Below, in pieces: positions 1-7,947 of a DNA stretch of 33,465 bases (its first letter is position 1; each line of letters begins with the position of its first letter). The notes under the pieces were generated by a model, which searched no databases, was not told where the DNA came from, and saw only the letters and a list, made by a program, of their open reading frames with translations. This stretch comes from Pseudothermotoga sp. (GTDB taxonomy: Bacteria; Thermotogota; Thermotogae; Thermotogales; DSM-5069). The position numbers and the translations under genes are program-made. The stretch covers positions 80,631-114,095 of the forward strand of contig DOKY01000036.1 of assembly GCA_003510135.1 (NCBI GenBank). Reading direction: 5' to 3'.

Positions 1-188
1 GCCTTTCATCCCCCCCTTGAAAGAGTACACTTTCCCAGCGGGCTCTTGTAAATTCTCGACTCTCCAGGCGTTTCTGATGAGTCCCCCGATTTCTTCCTTT
101 TCGAAGACAGTCACATCAAAACCGTATCTCTTCAGAGAAACGGCCGCCGTTATACCCGATGGCCGGCACCAACGATTCCAACGCGCAC
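1..188 (-). pseudogene. FAD/NAD(P)-binding oxidoreductase, N-terminal part, frameshifted and cut by window edge
   Basis: On the minus strand a GTG at 188 follows a GGGTGAG-type ribosome binding site and opens VRVGIVGAG. At 161-162 the frame breaks, and the following base-shifted frame reads SGITAAVSLKRYGFDVTVFE, then KEEIGGLIRNAWRVEN, and stays open to base 1. Joined by one extra base in the CC of the GGCCAT stretch (minus strand), this becomes the classic GxGxxG dinucleotide-binding start (GAGPSG) with the acidic end of the second beta strand (VFEKEE), as in FAD-dependent oxidoreductases related to thioredoxin reductase or glutamate synthase small subunit. As written, the frame after GAG runs HRV and stops. 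The missing base is either a sequencing error or a real inactivating mutation. The gene overlaps the 3' end of the isochorismatase-family gene. The exact substrate cannot be told from about 60 residues. Confidence 0.72.
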
Positions 189-739
189 AGCAGCTCACCC
201 GAATTCGTGATCACACCGAAACTGTGCGCCAAGTTCTTCAGCGCCGCAAAATGATACCAGTCGTTCTTGTCCCAACACATGTCTTCAACAACGACCACGT
301 CAAAACCTCTCACAAATGCACTTCTTGCCGTTGTTTCGACGCACAGATGTGTCATGACCCCTCCCAAGACGAGTTGTTTGACTTTTCTCTTACTGAGTAT
401 TTCTTCCAAGTCCGTCATGTGGAAGGCATCGTACGAATCTTTGTACAAGATGATCGAGCTTCTGCAGTCAAGACACGGCCCCGTCTGGTCACCATCGACG
501 ATGTTGTTCCACCACCTCATCATCGATGGACTGTTTCCCTTGTGGATCGTCACGATCGTGGGTAGATCTTTCTCAACGAACGCGTTCAGCAATTTTTGTG
601 CCGTGGCAAGTATTCTCTCAACCCCAGGAAGGTAAGCCTTGCCTTCCTTTTGGCAGAAATACTTCTGAAGGTCTACGAGCAACAGAGCGGGTCTACTCAG
701 CACAAGAGGATGCTTGATCCTTTCCCTTTCGAAGTACAC
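116..739 (-). CDS. Isochorismatase-family cysteine hydrolase
   Basis: This 207-codon reading frame shows the family's catalytic triad: Asp23 in LLLVDLQ, Lys100 in the KDSYDAF stretch, and Cys133 in GGVMTHLCVETTA, preceded by the usual non-proline cis-like GV-M turn. Such enzymes hydrolyse amides or vinyl ethers (nicotinamidase, N-carbamoylsarcosine amidase, isochorismatase); the substrate is not identifiable here. The GTG at 739 is chosen because GAGGTGAT lies five bases upstream. It starts only 41 bases after the rny stop, and the rny terminator fills that gap, so it may depend on read-through or on a promoter inside rny. The last 11 or so residues are suspect: the frame runs through a probable one-base deletion near 161. 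With that base restored, the protein would end VPAHRV at a TAA at 150-152, overlapping the FAD oxidoreductase start. Confidence 0.85.
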   Translation of the reverse strand: MYFERERIKHPLVLSRPALLLVDLQKYFCQKEGKAYLPGVERILATAQKLLNAFVEKDLPTIVTIHKGNSPSMMRWWNNIVDGDQTGPCLDCRSSIILYKDSYDAFHMTDLEEILSKRKVKQLVLGGVMTHLCVETTARSAFVRGFDVVVVEDMCWDKNDWYHFAALKNLAHSFGVITNSGELLCALESLVPAIGYNGGRFSEEIRF

Positions 740-750
740 ACCATCACCTC

Positions 751-782
751 AAAGACAAAACGAGGGGGACAAGCACCCCCTC
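751..782 (-). terminator. Rho-independent terminator after rny
   Basis: On the minus strand GAGGGGG pairs perfectly with CCCCCTC (762-768 with 776-782, 7-base loop) and is followed by GTTTTGTCTTT. The stem overlaps the rny stop codon at 781-783. It closes the long minus-strand gene series that begins at 12012. Confidence 0.85.
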
Positions 783-2310
783 ATTTCGCGTAAGCAACGG
801 ACCTCTTTTCTCTTATCACGACTACCTTGAGAACTCCTGGATACTCCATCTCTTCCTCTATCTTCTTTGCGATCTCGTAAGCTATCTTGTCCGCTTCGGC
901 GTCGTCCACTTTGTCTGGTTCGACGATGACTCTCACTTCTCTACCTGCTTGTATTGCGTAAGCCTTCTCCACGTTTTTGAAACTCATGGCGATCTTTTCC
1001 ATCTTCACCAATCTTCTGATGTAGTTTTCAAGATCTTCACGTCTCGCACCAGGTCTTGCAGCAGACAGAGCATCTGCGGCTGCCACGAGAACCGACTCTG
1101 GATAGGAGGGTTCGGCCTCTCCATGATGACTCATGATCGCATTCACCACGTAATCTGGCTCACCGTAGCGCTTGACTATCTCGGCTCCGATCTCCGTGTG
1201 TGAACCCTCGACCTCGTGATCCAAGGCCTTGCCTATGTCGTGCAACAAGCCACCGCGTTTCGCCTTCTCCACGTCTAGACCAAGCTCTTCAGCCATCAAC
1301 GCGGCGAGCTGGGCCACCTCTATTGAGTGGGCTAACACGTTTTGTCCATAGCTCGTCCTGTACCTGAGCTTGCCAAGCAACTTGATCAATTCCTGATGGA
1401 TTCCCGTCACGCCCACCTTGAGTGCAGCTTCTTGACCAGCCTCCTTGATCGCCTTTTCTACCTCCTGTTTGGCCTTTTCGTACATCTCTTCTATCCTCGC
1501 GGGATGTATTCTTCCGTCCGCGACCAATTTTTCCAGCGTGATGCGGGCTATTTCCCTGCGAATCGGATTGAAACTCGAGAGCACCACGACCTCCGGTGTA
1601 TCGTCGATCACAAGATCAACACCAGTGATCTTTTCGAACGCTCTTATGTTTCTTCCCTCTCGACCTATGATCCTTCCTTTCATTTCATCGTTGGGTAAGC
1701 TGACCGTTGAAACGGTGATCTCTCCGATGTATTCGGGTGCGTAACGCTGCACGGCTGTTGCGATGATCCTCTTTGCTTCCTTCTCAGCCTCTTCTTCGTA
1801 CCGTTCCTTGATCTGCTTGAACATCACCGCAAGATCGTGCTCGTAACGGTTGCGCGCTTCTTCTATCACTATCTTTCTTGCTTCTTCCACGGTCATGCCT
1901 GCCAGTTCCGTGAATTTCTCATCGAGTTCCTTCTCCCTCTGTTCGACCCTTTTCTTTGCCGCTTCGAGCTGGGACCTCAGAGATTCCAGCTGAGTTTCCT
2001 TTTTTTCTACGATCTCTTCTCTCCTTGAAAGCATTTCTTCTCTCTTCAGAAGTCTTTCTTCGATGGCCCTGATCTCCTGCTCTTTCTTGCGAAGCTGCGA
2101 TTCTATCTCTTCCCTGAGTCTGTGCGCTTCCTCTCTTGCCTCAACTATCGCCTTTCTCCTCAACTCCGAAACCTCTTGTTCTGCCTTCTTGATGATGCTT
2201 TCAGCGTCTTTCTGCGCCTTTCTGTAGGATCTCTCTATGCTCGATTTTGCGATCAAATATCCTGACAGCAAACCTGCTACTGCACAGGCCAATGCGATGA
2301 CTATCGTCAC
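781..2310 (-). CDS. rny: Ribonuclease Y
   Basis: Membrane-anchored endoribonuclease that initiates mRNA decay. The 509-residue protein has the full family architecture: an N-terminal membrane helix (residues 1-20), a long charged coiled coil to about residue 150, a KH RNA-binding domain with GRIIGREGRNIRAFE near residues 212-226, and an HD phosphohydrolase domain with the HSIEVAQLA and LLHDIGKALDHE motifs supplying the metal-binding His/His-Asp residues. Length matches the family (about 510-520). The ATG at 2310 overlaps the recX stop by four bases (ATGA), so the two are translationally coupled. It is the last gene before a strong terminator. Confidence 0.97.
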   Translation of the reverse strand: MTIVIALACAVAGLLSGYLIAKSSIERSYRKAQKDAESIIKKAEQEVSELRRKAIVEAREEAHRLREEIESQLRKKEQEIRAIEERLLKREEMLSRREEIVEKKETQLESLRSQLEAAKKRVEQREKELDEKFTELAGMTVEEARKIVIEEARNRYEHDLAVMFKQIKERYEEEAEKEAKRIIATAVQRYAPEYIGEITVSTVSLPNDEMKGRIIGREGRNIRAFEKITGVDLVIDDTPEVVVLSSFNPIRREIARITLEKLVADGRIHPARIEEMYEKAKQEVEKAIKEAGQEAALKVGVTGIHQELIKLLGKLRYRTSYGQNVLAHSIEVAQLAALMAEELGLDVEKAKRGGLLHDIGKALDHEVEGSHTEIGAEIVKRYGEPDYVVNAIMSHHGEAEPSYPESVLVAAADALSAARPGARREDLENYIRRLVKMEKIAMSFKNVEKAYAIQAGREVRVIVEPDKVDDAEADKIAYEIAKKIEEEMEYPGVLKVVVIREKRSVAYAK

Positions 2311-2741
2311 ATCTCAGCACCTCCTTCTTTGAGCAGATCTATTTCTTTTGTGGTAAAACCACGACGAAATAGGTATTCCCTCGCCTCGTGGCCTTCGAGC
2401 TTTTCCTTCTCCAAGAGCCTCTTCATTATCTGCTTTACATCTGCTTCTCGCATAACTCTCTCCAGAACCCTTTTGATGACCTCCTCGTCCACTTTGAGCT
2501 GCTTCAGCTTCATCTTTATCCTGAGAGGTCCATAGCCATGGACGGTCAGCATGTCGTCCGCGTAGAGATAGGCAAACTTCTCGTCGTCGAGAAAGCCACT
2601 TCTCTCGAGACTTTCCAAGGCTGCTTCGACCGTTTCCAGGTCAAAGCCTTTCATCAAAAGCCTGTCTCTCAATTCCGCCCTAGACCTCAGTCTGAACTTC
2701 AAAAGCCTTTTCGCGTACTTGATTGCCTCATTCAGACGCAT
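2307..2741 (-). CDS. recX: Regulatory protein RecX
   Basis: RecX binds RecA filaments and inhibits or modulates recombinase activity. The 144-residue protein is built of three-helix repeats typical of RecX, with the signatures LRSRAELRDRLLMKGF, LERSGFLDDEKFAYLYADD and GYGPLRIKMKLKQL. It lies directly after recA, the classic arrangement. I prefer the ATG at 2741: GGGTGA lies five bases upstream, whereas the in-frame GTG at 2750 has no good ribosome binding site. Either start lies inside the end of recA (14 or 23 bases of overlap). It overlaps rny by four bases. Confidence 0.93.
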   Translation of the reverse strand: MRLNEAIKYAKRLLKFRLRSRAELRDRLLMKGFDLETVEAALESLERSGFLDDEKFAYLYADDMLTVHGYGPLRIKMKLKQLKVDEEVIKRVLERVMREADVKQIMKRLLEKEKLEGHEAREYLFRRGFTTKEIDLLKEGGAEM

Positions 2742-3777
2742 TCTTTTCACCCATTGGCAAGTTGTACTTTTCTCTTATTTTCCTCTCTATCTCCATAGCT
2801 ATTTGAGGATTCTGTGCGAAGAAGAGCACAGAATTGTTCTTGCCCTGCCCGAGCGTGTATTCTTTACCGTCATCGGCAACGTAGAAGAACCAGCTACCCT
2901 TCTTCTGGATCAGTTCTTCGGCCAGACCGAGGTTGAACAACTCGTTTTCTCTCACGATTCCTTTGCCGAATATGATGTCTAGTTCGGCCTTCTTGAAAGG
3001 CGGGGCAACTTTGTTCTTGACGATCTTTGCTGTGACCGTTACTCCAACCAGTTCAGTTGCATCCTTTATCGTGTCCGTCCTTCTGACCTCGATTCTCATT
3101 GTTGAGTAGAACTTCAGTGCCAAACCGCCTGTCGTTGTCTCGGGGTTGGCGAACATCACGCCGATCTTCATCCTGATCTGGTTGGTGAAGATAACCACGG
3201 TTTTGGATTTGCTTACACTACCGGCGATCTTCCTCAGCGCCTGGGACATCAAGCGTGCCTGAAGACCCACTTGCATGTCTCCCATGCTTCCCTCGATCTC
3301 CGTGCGGGGAACCAAAGCGGCGACGGAGTCAACGACGATGAGATCGACCGCGTTGCTCCGCACCAGTTCATCAACGATTTCCAGAGCTTGCTCACCGTAG
3401 TCTGGCTGCGAAATGAGCAGACGCTTCAGATCGATCCCGAGCGCCTTCGCATACAGAGGGTCCAAGGCGTGTTCCGCATCGATTATCGCTGCCACACCAC
3501 CTGCCTTCTGCGCCTCAGCTATCGCGTGCAGTGCGAGAGTGGTTTTCCCACTGGATTCCGGGCCAAAGATCTCTATGATCCTTCCTCTGGGATATCCACC
3601 GACACCTGTGGCTATGTCCAGAGCGAGTGAACCTGTCGAGATCACTTCTACCGGTGTGACCTGAGCCTCTTCTCCGAGAATCATGATCGAACCTTTTCCA
3701 TAACTGCTCTCGATCTTCTTGATTGCCTTCTCGAGAACCTCAAGCTTTTGTTTTTGCTCTTTCTCATTCATGCTCAA
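2728..3777 (-). CDS. recA: Recombinase RecA
   Basis: ATP-dependent strand-exchange protein and SOS co-protease. The 349-residue protein carries Walker A GPESSGKTT (residues 72-80), Walker B LIVVDSVAAL, the L1 loop region MGDMQVGLQARLMSQALRK, the TNQIRMKIGVMF stretch leading into L2, and ETTTGGLALKFY. Two starts are possible: TTG at 3777 with AAGGAGG five bases upstream, or ATG at 3771 with the same site eleven bases upstream. I report the longer one because its spacing is better. It overlaps the end of thpR. No SOS-box-like sequence is evident, as expected for an internal operon gene. Confidence 0.97.
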   Translation of the reverse strand: MSMNEKEQKQKLEVLEKAIKKIESSYGKGSIMILGEEAQVTPVEVISTGSLALDIATGVGGYPRGRIIEIFGPESSGKTTLALHAIAEAQKAGGVAAIIDAEHALDPLYAKALGIDLKRLLISQPDYGEQALEIVDELVRSNAVDLIVVDSVAALVPRTEIEGSMGDMQVGLQARLMSQALRKIAGSVSKSKTVVIFTNQIRMKIGVMFANPETTTGGLALKFYSTMRIEVRRTDTIKDATELVGVTVTAKIVKNKVAPPFKKAELDIIFGKGIVRENELFNLGLAEELIQKKGSWFFYVADDGKEYTLGQGKNNSVLFFAQNPQIAMEIERKIREKYNLPMGEKNASE

Positions 3778-4333
3778 TCAAACCTCCTTCGAAAAGACAC
3801 TCATAAACCTTTCTGTAGATCGAACCTTTGGGCGTGAGAGTGGATGAGTAGACGACGATTCGATCCACCGCAACTGTTATGGGATCATAAGTGATGTCTT
3901 CTATCAGATGTTGCCAAGCTGGTGGGAAATCTTTGATACGACCAAGCGTTATGTGCGGTGAGAACCTCTCCTCGAAGCTGAACCTGTGTTTGGCCAGCTC
4001 GGCCTTGGTTTCGTCGTAGAGCCTGTGGAGAAGTTGATTGGCCCTCACACCAAGCCAGATCACCCTTGGCCGATTGTTCCGAGCAAAACAGCCTACTTTT
4101 TCGACCACAAATGAAAATGAGGGAAAGCCTCTGATCCTGTGGGAAATGTGTTCCACAGCCTCGGCAACCCTTTCCGGATCAACCTCACCAAGGAAGAACA
4201 GAGTAAGATGCACGTTCTCCCTGCTGACCCAGTTGGCTTTGAAACCCCTCTTCATAAGTTTTTCAATCACCTGCTGGGACACGTCTCTCACCGCGTCGTT
4301 GACGTCGATCGCAATGAAGGTTCTCACGTTCAT
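3764..4333 (-). CDS. thpR: RNA 2',3'-cyclic phosphodiesterase (2'-5' RNA ligase family)
   Basis: Member of the 2H phosphoesterase family, which opens 2',3'-cyclic phosphates on RNA ends. The 189-residue protein begins MNVRTFIAID and has both catalytic HxTx motifs: HLTL at residues 42-45 and HITL at 127-130. The ATG at 4333 overlaps the pgsA stop by four bases (ATGA). The frame is open much further upstream, but that part lies entirely within pgsA in another frame, has an odd composition (many Cys/Gly/Ser/His) and is not part of the gene. It lies between pgsA and recA, a neighbourhood known from other Thermotogales and Firmicutes (pgsA-cinA/thpR-recA). Confidence 0.92.
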   Translation of the reverse strand: MNVRTFIAIDVNDAVRDVSQQVIEKLMKRGFKANWVSRENVHLTLFFLGEVDPERVAEAVEHISHRIRGFPSFSFVVEKVGCFARNNRPRVIWLGVRANQLLHRLYDETKAELAKHRFSFEERFSPHITLGRIKDFPPAWQHLIEDITYDPITVAVDRIVVYSSTLTPKGSIYRKVYECLFEGGLIEHE

Positions 4334-4848
4334 CCCCCCAGTGCTTTCCTGTTCTGATAAAGATATACGATGGCCGACAGCATCGTGAAGAACGCACACA
4401 GATATATCAGGATCACCTCCAGCACAGCAAGTGAGACGGAAAGACTTCTGAAGAACAGTACCACAACTATGAGAATCATCTGTACAACCGTCTTTAGCTT
4501 TCCGTAGATGTTGGCCTGAACTATCGTTCCCTTGCTGGCTGCCAAGATCCTCACGGCACTCACGACGGTATCCCTCGCCACAATGAACGCGACCAACCAT
4601 GCTGGAACCAAGGGTATGAGGGCTATAAGGGTGGAATTGATAAAGACTTTATCAACGATCTGATCGATGACCTTGCCCGTGTTTGTGACCTGGTTCAACT
4701 TTCTGGCGAGAAAACCATCCAGGTAATCACTGAACGCTCCGAGTGCGAAGAACAGAAGTGCCAGCTTCCACGATCTTGCTTCGATTGCAAGGAAGACTGG
4801 AACCGTCAGCACCAGCCTCGAAAGTGTGACCATGTTGGGCACGTTCAT
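4330..4848 (-). CDS. pgsA: CDP-diacylglycerol-glycerol-3-phosphate 3-phosphatidyltransferase
   Basis: Integral membrane enzyme of acidic phospholipid synthesis; it transfers phosphatidyl from CDP-diacylglycerol to glycerol 3-phosphate. The 172-residue protein has the CDP-alcohol phosphatidyltransferase signature with Asp41, Asp44, Gly45, Arg49, Gly58, Asp62 and Asp66 in the order D-G-x2-A-R-x8-G-x3-D-x3-D. Several hydrophobic helices follow. Length is typical. Its ATG at 4848 overlaps the rimO stop by four bases. The substrate for which it is named cannot be proved from sequence, but PgsA is the usual occupant beside recA. The other enzyme feeding this pathway, gpsA, is in this window at 13718-14728. 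Confidence 0.93.
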   Translation of the reverse strand: MNVPNMVTLSRLVLTVPVFLAIEARSWKLALLFFALGAFSDYLDGFLARKLNQVTNTGKVIDQIVDKVFINSTLIALIPLVPAWLVAFIVARDTVVSAVRILAASKGTIVQANIYGKLKTVVQMILIVVVLFFRSLSVSLAVLEVILIYLCAFFTMLSAIVYLYQNRKALGG

Positions 4849-6137
4849 ACGAGCACCCCTCTCAGGTCAAAACCGTCCGTGTCGAGTATTCTGACAAGTT
4901 GAAACGACGGAAGGTTTAGCTTCCCATTCTTACGGACTTTGACGATTCCATCCACCTCCGGGGCATCCAGATGTGAGCGGGCTATGTAGTGATTTTTCGC
5001 CTCTTTTTCCACGAGAACCTGCAGTTTCTCACCTACGAATCTGGACAGACTCTCTCGCGCAAGCTCTGCCTGCAACGAGAGAACCTCTTCCATCCTCTCT
5101 TTCGCGATCTCTTCGTCCACTTTGCCTTGCAACTCGCTCGCCGGGGTCCCTTCCTCATCTGAGTAGACAAAACAGCCAAGTCTTTCGAACTTCGCCACCT
5201 TCAGGAACTCCAACAGTTCCTCAAAGTTTTTCTCCTTCTCTCCGGGAAATCCGACGATAACACTCGACCGAATGGCTGCGTCTGGCAGGGCTTTGCGTAT
5301 CGAAAAGATCATTTCCAGGAGCTGATCGCTCTTTTTGACCCTACCCATCCTGGCAAGCACCTCATCGCTGCCGTGCTGAACTGGCAGATCAAAATAATGC
5401 AGAACTTTGCGAGCATTACAGAAACAGCTCAGTATCTCTTCATCGAAATGGTCCGGATGCATGTACATGATTCTCAGGCGGAATTCACCTTCTACGGAGT
5501 CCAGGACTCTCAAGAGTTTTGGAAGGGAAGGTTTACCGTACAGATCGATCCCATAAGCGGTCGTATCTTGAGCGACGAGCACGAGTTCTTTAACGCCGTT
5601 TCGAACGAGTTCCCTCACTTCCGCCTCTATGCTCTCGATGCTGCGACTCCTGAACCTTCCTTTGAACACCGGAATCGCGCAGAAAGTGCAGTTTCGATCA
5701 CAGCCATCCGCGATCTTGACGTACGCGTAGCTGTTGAACCTCGAACGTGGTGCACACTCATAAACTGTCTCTGGCTGTTCCACCAGGAAGCGGACTCTCT
5801 TTTCGAGGGCCTCGGCAAGGCGCTGAGGAGACAGCACGCCGTACCAGGCGTCCACTTCGGGCAGTTCCTCGACAAGCTGCGGAGCATACCTCTGTACGAG
5901 GCAGCCCTTCACACAGAGGAAGAAAGACTTTTTCTTCTTGTACTCTATGAAATCGAGTATTTCATCTATTGACTCTCTCTTCGCTTCTTCTATGAAGCAA
6001 CACGTGTCTATGACTATGGTGTCTGCCGCATCAACGCTGTATACTATCTCATGGCCCCTGCTCCGAAGAATCGCCTCCAGTACATCGCAGTCCGCTTCGT
6101 TCTTCGGACAACCCAGAACTTTTATACCTATTTTCAT
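4845..6137 (-). CDS. rimO: Ribosomal protein S12 methylthiotransferase RimO
   Basis: Radical SAM enzyme that adds a methylthio group to the conserved Asp of ribosomal protein S12. Counting from the ATG at 6137, the protein has 430 residues, the same as T. maritima RimO as I recall. The N-terminal cluster cysteines are C10 (LGCPKN), C46 (TCCF) and C79 (KGC). The radical SAM cysteines are C146, C150 and C153 (GCDRNCTFC), and a C-terminal TRAM domain is present. The ATG at 6137 has GAGGAG just upstream; the in-frame GTG at 6149 has no good site. The preceding DUF4416 frame runs 89 bases into rimO in another phase, which is unusual and discussed separately. Confidence 0.96.
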   Translation of the reverse strand: MKIGIKVLGCPKNEADCDVLEAILRSRGHEIVYSVDAADTIVIDTCCFIEEAKRESIDEILDFIEYKKKKSFFLCVKGCLVQRYAPQLVEELPEVDAWYGVLSPQRLAEALEKRVRFLVEQPETVYECAPRSRFNSYAYVKIADGCDRNCTFCAIPVFKGRFRSRSIESIEAEVRELVRNGVKELVLVAQDTTAYGIDLYGKPSLPKLLRVLDSVEGEFRLRIMYMHPDHFDEEILSCFCNARKVLHYFDLPVQHGSDEVLARMGRVKKSDQLLEMIFSIRKALPDAAIRSSVIVGFPGEKEKNFEELLEFLKVAKFERLGCFVYSDEEGTPASELQGKVDEEIAKERMEEVLSLQAELARESLSRFVGEKLQVLVEKEAKNHYIARSHLDAPEVDGIVKVRKNGKLNLPSFQLVRILDTDGFDLRGVLV

Positions 6138-6687
6138 CGATCTCCTCACCCTTTAGAAAATGTTTCCTCTTGCGCATGTAGAGTTCTCTAATGTTCTTCA
6201 GCTCCTGCTTGTACTCGTCACTCCTGTAGTTCTGATAGGTGAATTCCCAATGCTTGAATTCACCGGAAAGATAAAGCAAAGTCACCTCAGCGTACACGCC
6301 GTTCTTCAAATACACCCTGTTACCCCACGATTTCGTCGATGCCAAGACAAAGTTCGAATGGTGTACGTAACCAGGGTCCAGGTTGAACTTTCTCCTTCCC
6401 TCTACACCGTACTTTTTCTCGAGCTCGTTCGTGTAAATCTTCACGTCGGCGAGCAACGACGGATGAATCAAATTCTCGAAACTCAGAAGTACGCCCCAGA
6501 GATCCGAACCCAGCTCTCTGTCGTAATAGCTTGTATAAAAGCTGAACGGCAACTTCTTTGAGATGTAATCTATCTTACCGAAGGCCGACTCGAGCTCGGG
6601 CTTCAACGCTTCCACCCAGTAGTCGACGTACTGCGAGAATGCAAAGATGACCAGGTTCACCAGATCCGGCTTTTTCACCTCTCCCAC
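6049..6687 (-). CDS. DUF4416 family protein, C-terminus doubtful
   Basis: The first 180 or so residues (KPDLVNLVIFAF, YYDRELGSDLWG, GRRKFNLDPGYV, then the SKSWGNRVYL and GVYAEVTLLY stretches) match what I know of the DUF4416 family, whose function is unknown. The GTG at 6687 has GAGGTGAT five bases upstream; a second GTG at 6678 forms a 4-base overlap with the preceding stop. The last 35 or so residues are not protein-like for this family and simply read through the rimO ribosome binding site and first 89 bases of rimO. One extra T in the TTTT run near 6163 would end the protein HFSKG at a TGA inside the rimO ribosome binding site. A sequencing error or a natural extension are both possible. 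Confidence 0.75.
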   Translation of the reverse strand: MGEVKKPDLVNLVIFAFSQYVDYWVEALKPELESAFGKIDYISKKLPFSFYTSYYDRELGSDLWGVLLSFENLIHPSLLADVKIYTNELEKKYGVEGRRKFNLDPGYVHHSNFVLASTKSWGNRVYLKNGVYAEVTLLYLSGEFKHWEFTYQNYRSDEYKQELKNIRELYMRKRKHFLKGEEIDENRYKSSGLSEERSGLRCTGGDSSEQGP

Positions 6688-7250
6688 AGAATCACCTCGA
6701 AGTTTTCAACCCTGATGAGCCACTGCCTGTTCGCTGAGAAAACCGCACAACCGTCTTTGTTGTTCTTCACTTCGTACCTGTTGCCGACCTTCAGTAAGAC
6801 CGATTCTCCCGGCACGACAGGCTTGCCATCGAGCAGGATGGGCTGATTGCCTGTGTTCACGAGCTTGGCACCGGGTTGACCGAGCACGCTGAAGAACCTC
6901 ACCACTGAATAGAAAAACAGTATCGCCGCGAGCAAACACATTGCAAGCATGAGCAAATTAACTTTCTCGGAGAACGAAGACTTTTTCGGCTTTGCCTCAG
7001 CCGACTCTCTCGTCAGGTCCTCTGTACCTATCAGTTGATCTGGATCAAGTCCAAGCTGTTCTGCACACAATCTTATATAGTGCCTCACGTAGAAAGGTGC
7101 ATCGACCCTGTCGAATTGCCCCTCTTCTATGAGCCTGAGCTTCCACACGGGTATGGCCGTCTTTTCTGAAAGTTGCTCAAGCGTCAAACCAAGCGACTCA
7201 CGCGCTTTCTTCAGCGTTTCACCGATGACGATCCATTTTTCCTTCTCCAC
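6675..7250 (-). CDS. RodZ-like membrane protein with helix-turn-helix domain
   Basis: The 191-residue protein has a Xre/HTH_25-type helix-turn-helix at residues 5-70 (GETLKKARESLGLTLEQLSE, PVWKLRLIEEG, PFYVRHYIR), a charged linker, one membrane helix (about residues 90-115) and a roughly 75-residue outer domain. This matches RodZ, which links MreB to the envelope, in outline. The outer domain is short, so I do not assign the symbol. Of the two GTG starts, 7250 is preferred: GAGGTG lies eight bases upstream, whereas the GTG at 7259 abuts it. A TGGTATAAT promoter element lies just upstream. The stop overlaps the following DUF4416 gene. Confidence 0.8.
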   Translation of the reverse strand: MEKEKWIVIGETLKKARESLGLTLEQLSEKTAIPVWKLRLIEEGQFDRVDAPFYVRHYIRLCAEQLGLDPDQLIGTEDLTRESAEAKPKKSSFSEKVNLLMLAMCLLAAILFFYSVVRFFSVLGQPGAKLVNTGNQPILLDGKPVVPGESVLLKVGNRYEVKNNKDGCAVFSANRQWLIRVENFEVILWER

Positions 7251-7272
7251 GCAGACCACACCTCAAACTTGG

Positions 7273-7947
7273 CTAAACTCTATTATACCAGCTCTCCAGG
7301 GTTCTGAGGCCGCCGCTGTCCAAACACCGAACAGCTTCTGTCTTCAGGCTTTTTTGAATCGCTTCGAGCACAAGCGTTCTGTGTTGTTCATTCTCAACAA
7401 AATCCAAATCGTCACCGTCCACGATCAGAACGTTTCCTTTCATATCCGCAAAGAACGCCTCATCGTAGAACTTCACCAGTTGTTTCCAGTATTCTTCCTC
7501 GACGTTCGCTTCGTACGGTCTACCTCTCTTTCTGATACGCCGCATTGCCGTTTTGACGTCACACTTGATGTACACCAACAGCTTAGGCTGCGGCGAGATC
7601 TTCGACATAGTCTTGTAGAATTGTTCGTAGATGGTATACTCCACGGGCTGAAGGAAACCCAAATGCTTTTGCATCCTGACGAACACGAAATCTCCAAGCA
7701 TTGATCGGTCCATGACCGCGCGCTCGATCTGGCTGGCTTGCTGCAACTGAAGAAACCTCTTGTGCAAGAAGTAAAGTTCCATAGTGAGGCACCATCTGTG
7801 TCTGTCAGCATAGTATCTCTCCAGAAGTTGATCGGCGAGCTCATCGTTCATCTCGTAAAAACCTTTCATATTCCATTCTTTCTCGAGTATCTCGACCAGT
7901 GCGGTCTTCCCCGCCCCCACAGTTCCTTCGACAATGATTTCAAGCAC
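7273..7947 (-). CDS. Deoxynucleoside kinase, second of a tandem pair
   Basis: The 224-residue protein belongs to the deoxynucleoside kinase family (dCK/dGK/dAK), which salvages deoxynucleosides by 5'-phosphorylation. It has the P-loop GTVGAGKT (residues 8-15), the DRS motif in VMDRSMLGDFVFV and the arginine-rich lid RRIRKRGRPYE. The GTG at 7947 has AGGAGG seven bases upstream and overlaps the end of the neighbouring kinase by eight bases. The two kinases are clearly paralogous but diverged. In Bacillus and Lactobacillus such pairs form dGK and dAK/dCK enzymes or a heterodimer; which base each prefers here cannot be read from sequence. Confidence 0.9.
   Translation of the reverse strand: MLEIIVEGTVGAGKTALVEILEKEWNMKGFYEMNDELADQLLERYYADRHRWCLTMELYFLHKRFLQLQQASQIERAVMDRSMLGDFVFVRMQKHLGFLQPVEYTIYEQFYKTMSKISPQPKLLVYIKCDVKTAMRRIRKRGRPYEANVEEEYWKQLVKFYDEAFFADMKGNVLIVDGDDLDFVENEQHRTLVLEAIQKSLKTEAVRCLDSGGLRTLESWYNRV
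7282..7290 (-). promoter_or_regulatory. Extended -10 promoter upstream of the RodZ-like gene
   Basis: The minus strand reads TGGTATAAT, an extended -10 with a perfect TATAAT, about 32 bases before the GTG at 7250. No clear -35 is present. It lies in the last codons of the upstream kinase gene (Trp-Tyr-Asn), so chance is possible. If real, it would give the rodZ-rimO-recA-rny half of the series its own start. Confidence 0.4.

Noticed and set aside
4334..4600. N-terminal extension of the RNA phosphodiesterase
   Set aside because: It is the shadow of pgsA in another frame; the family start MNVRTF coincides with the ATGA junction.
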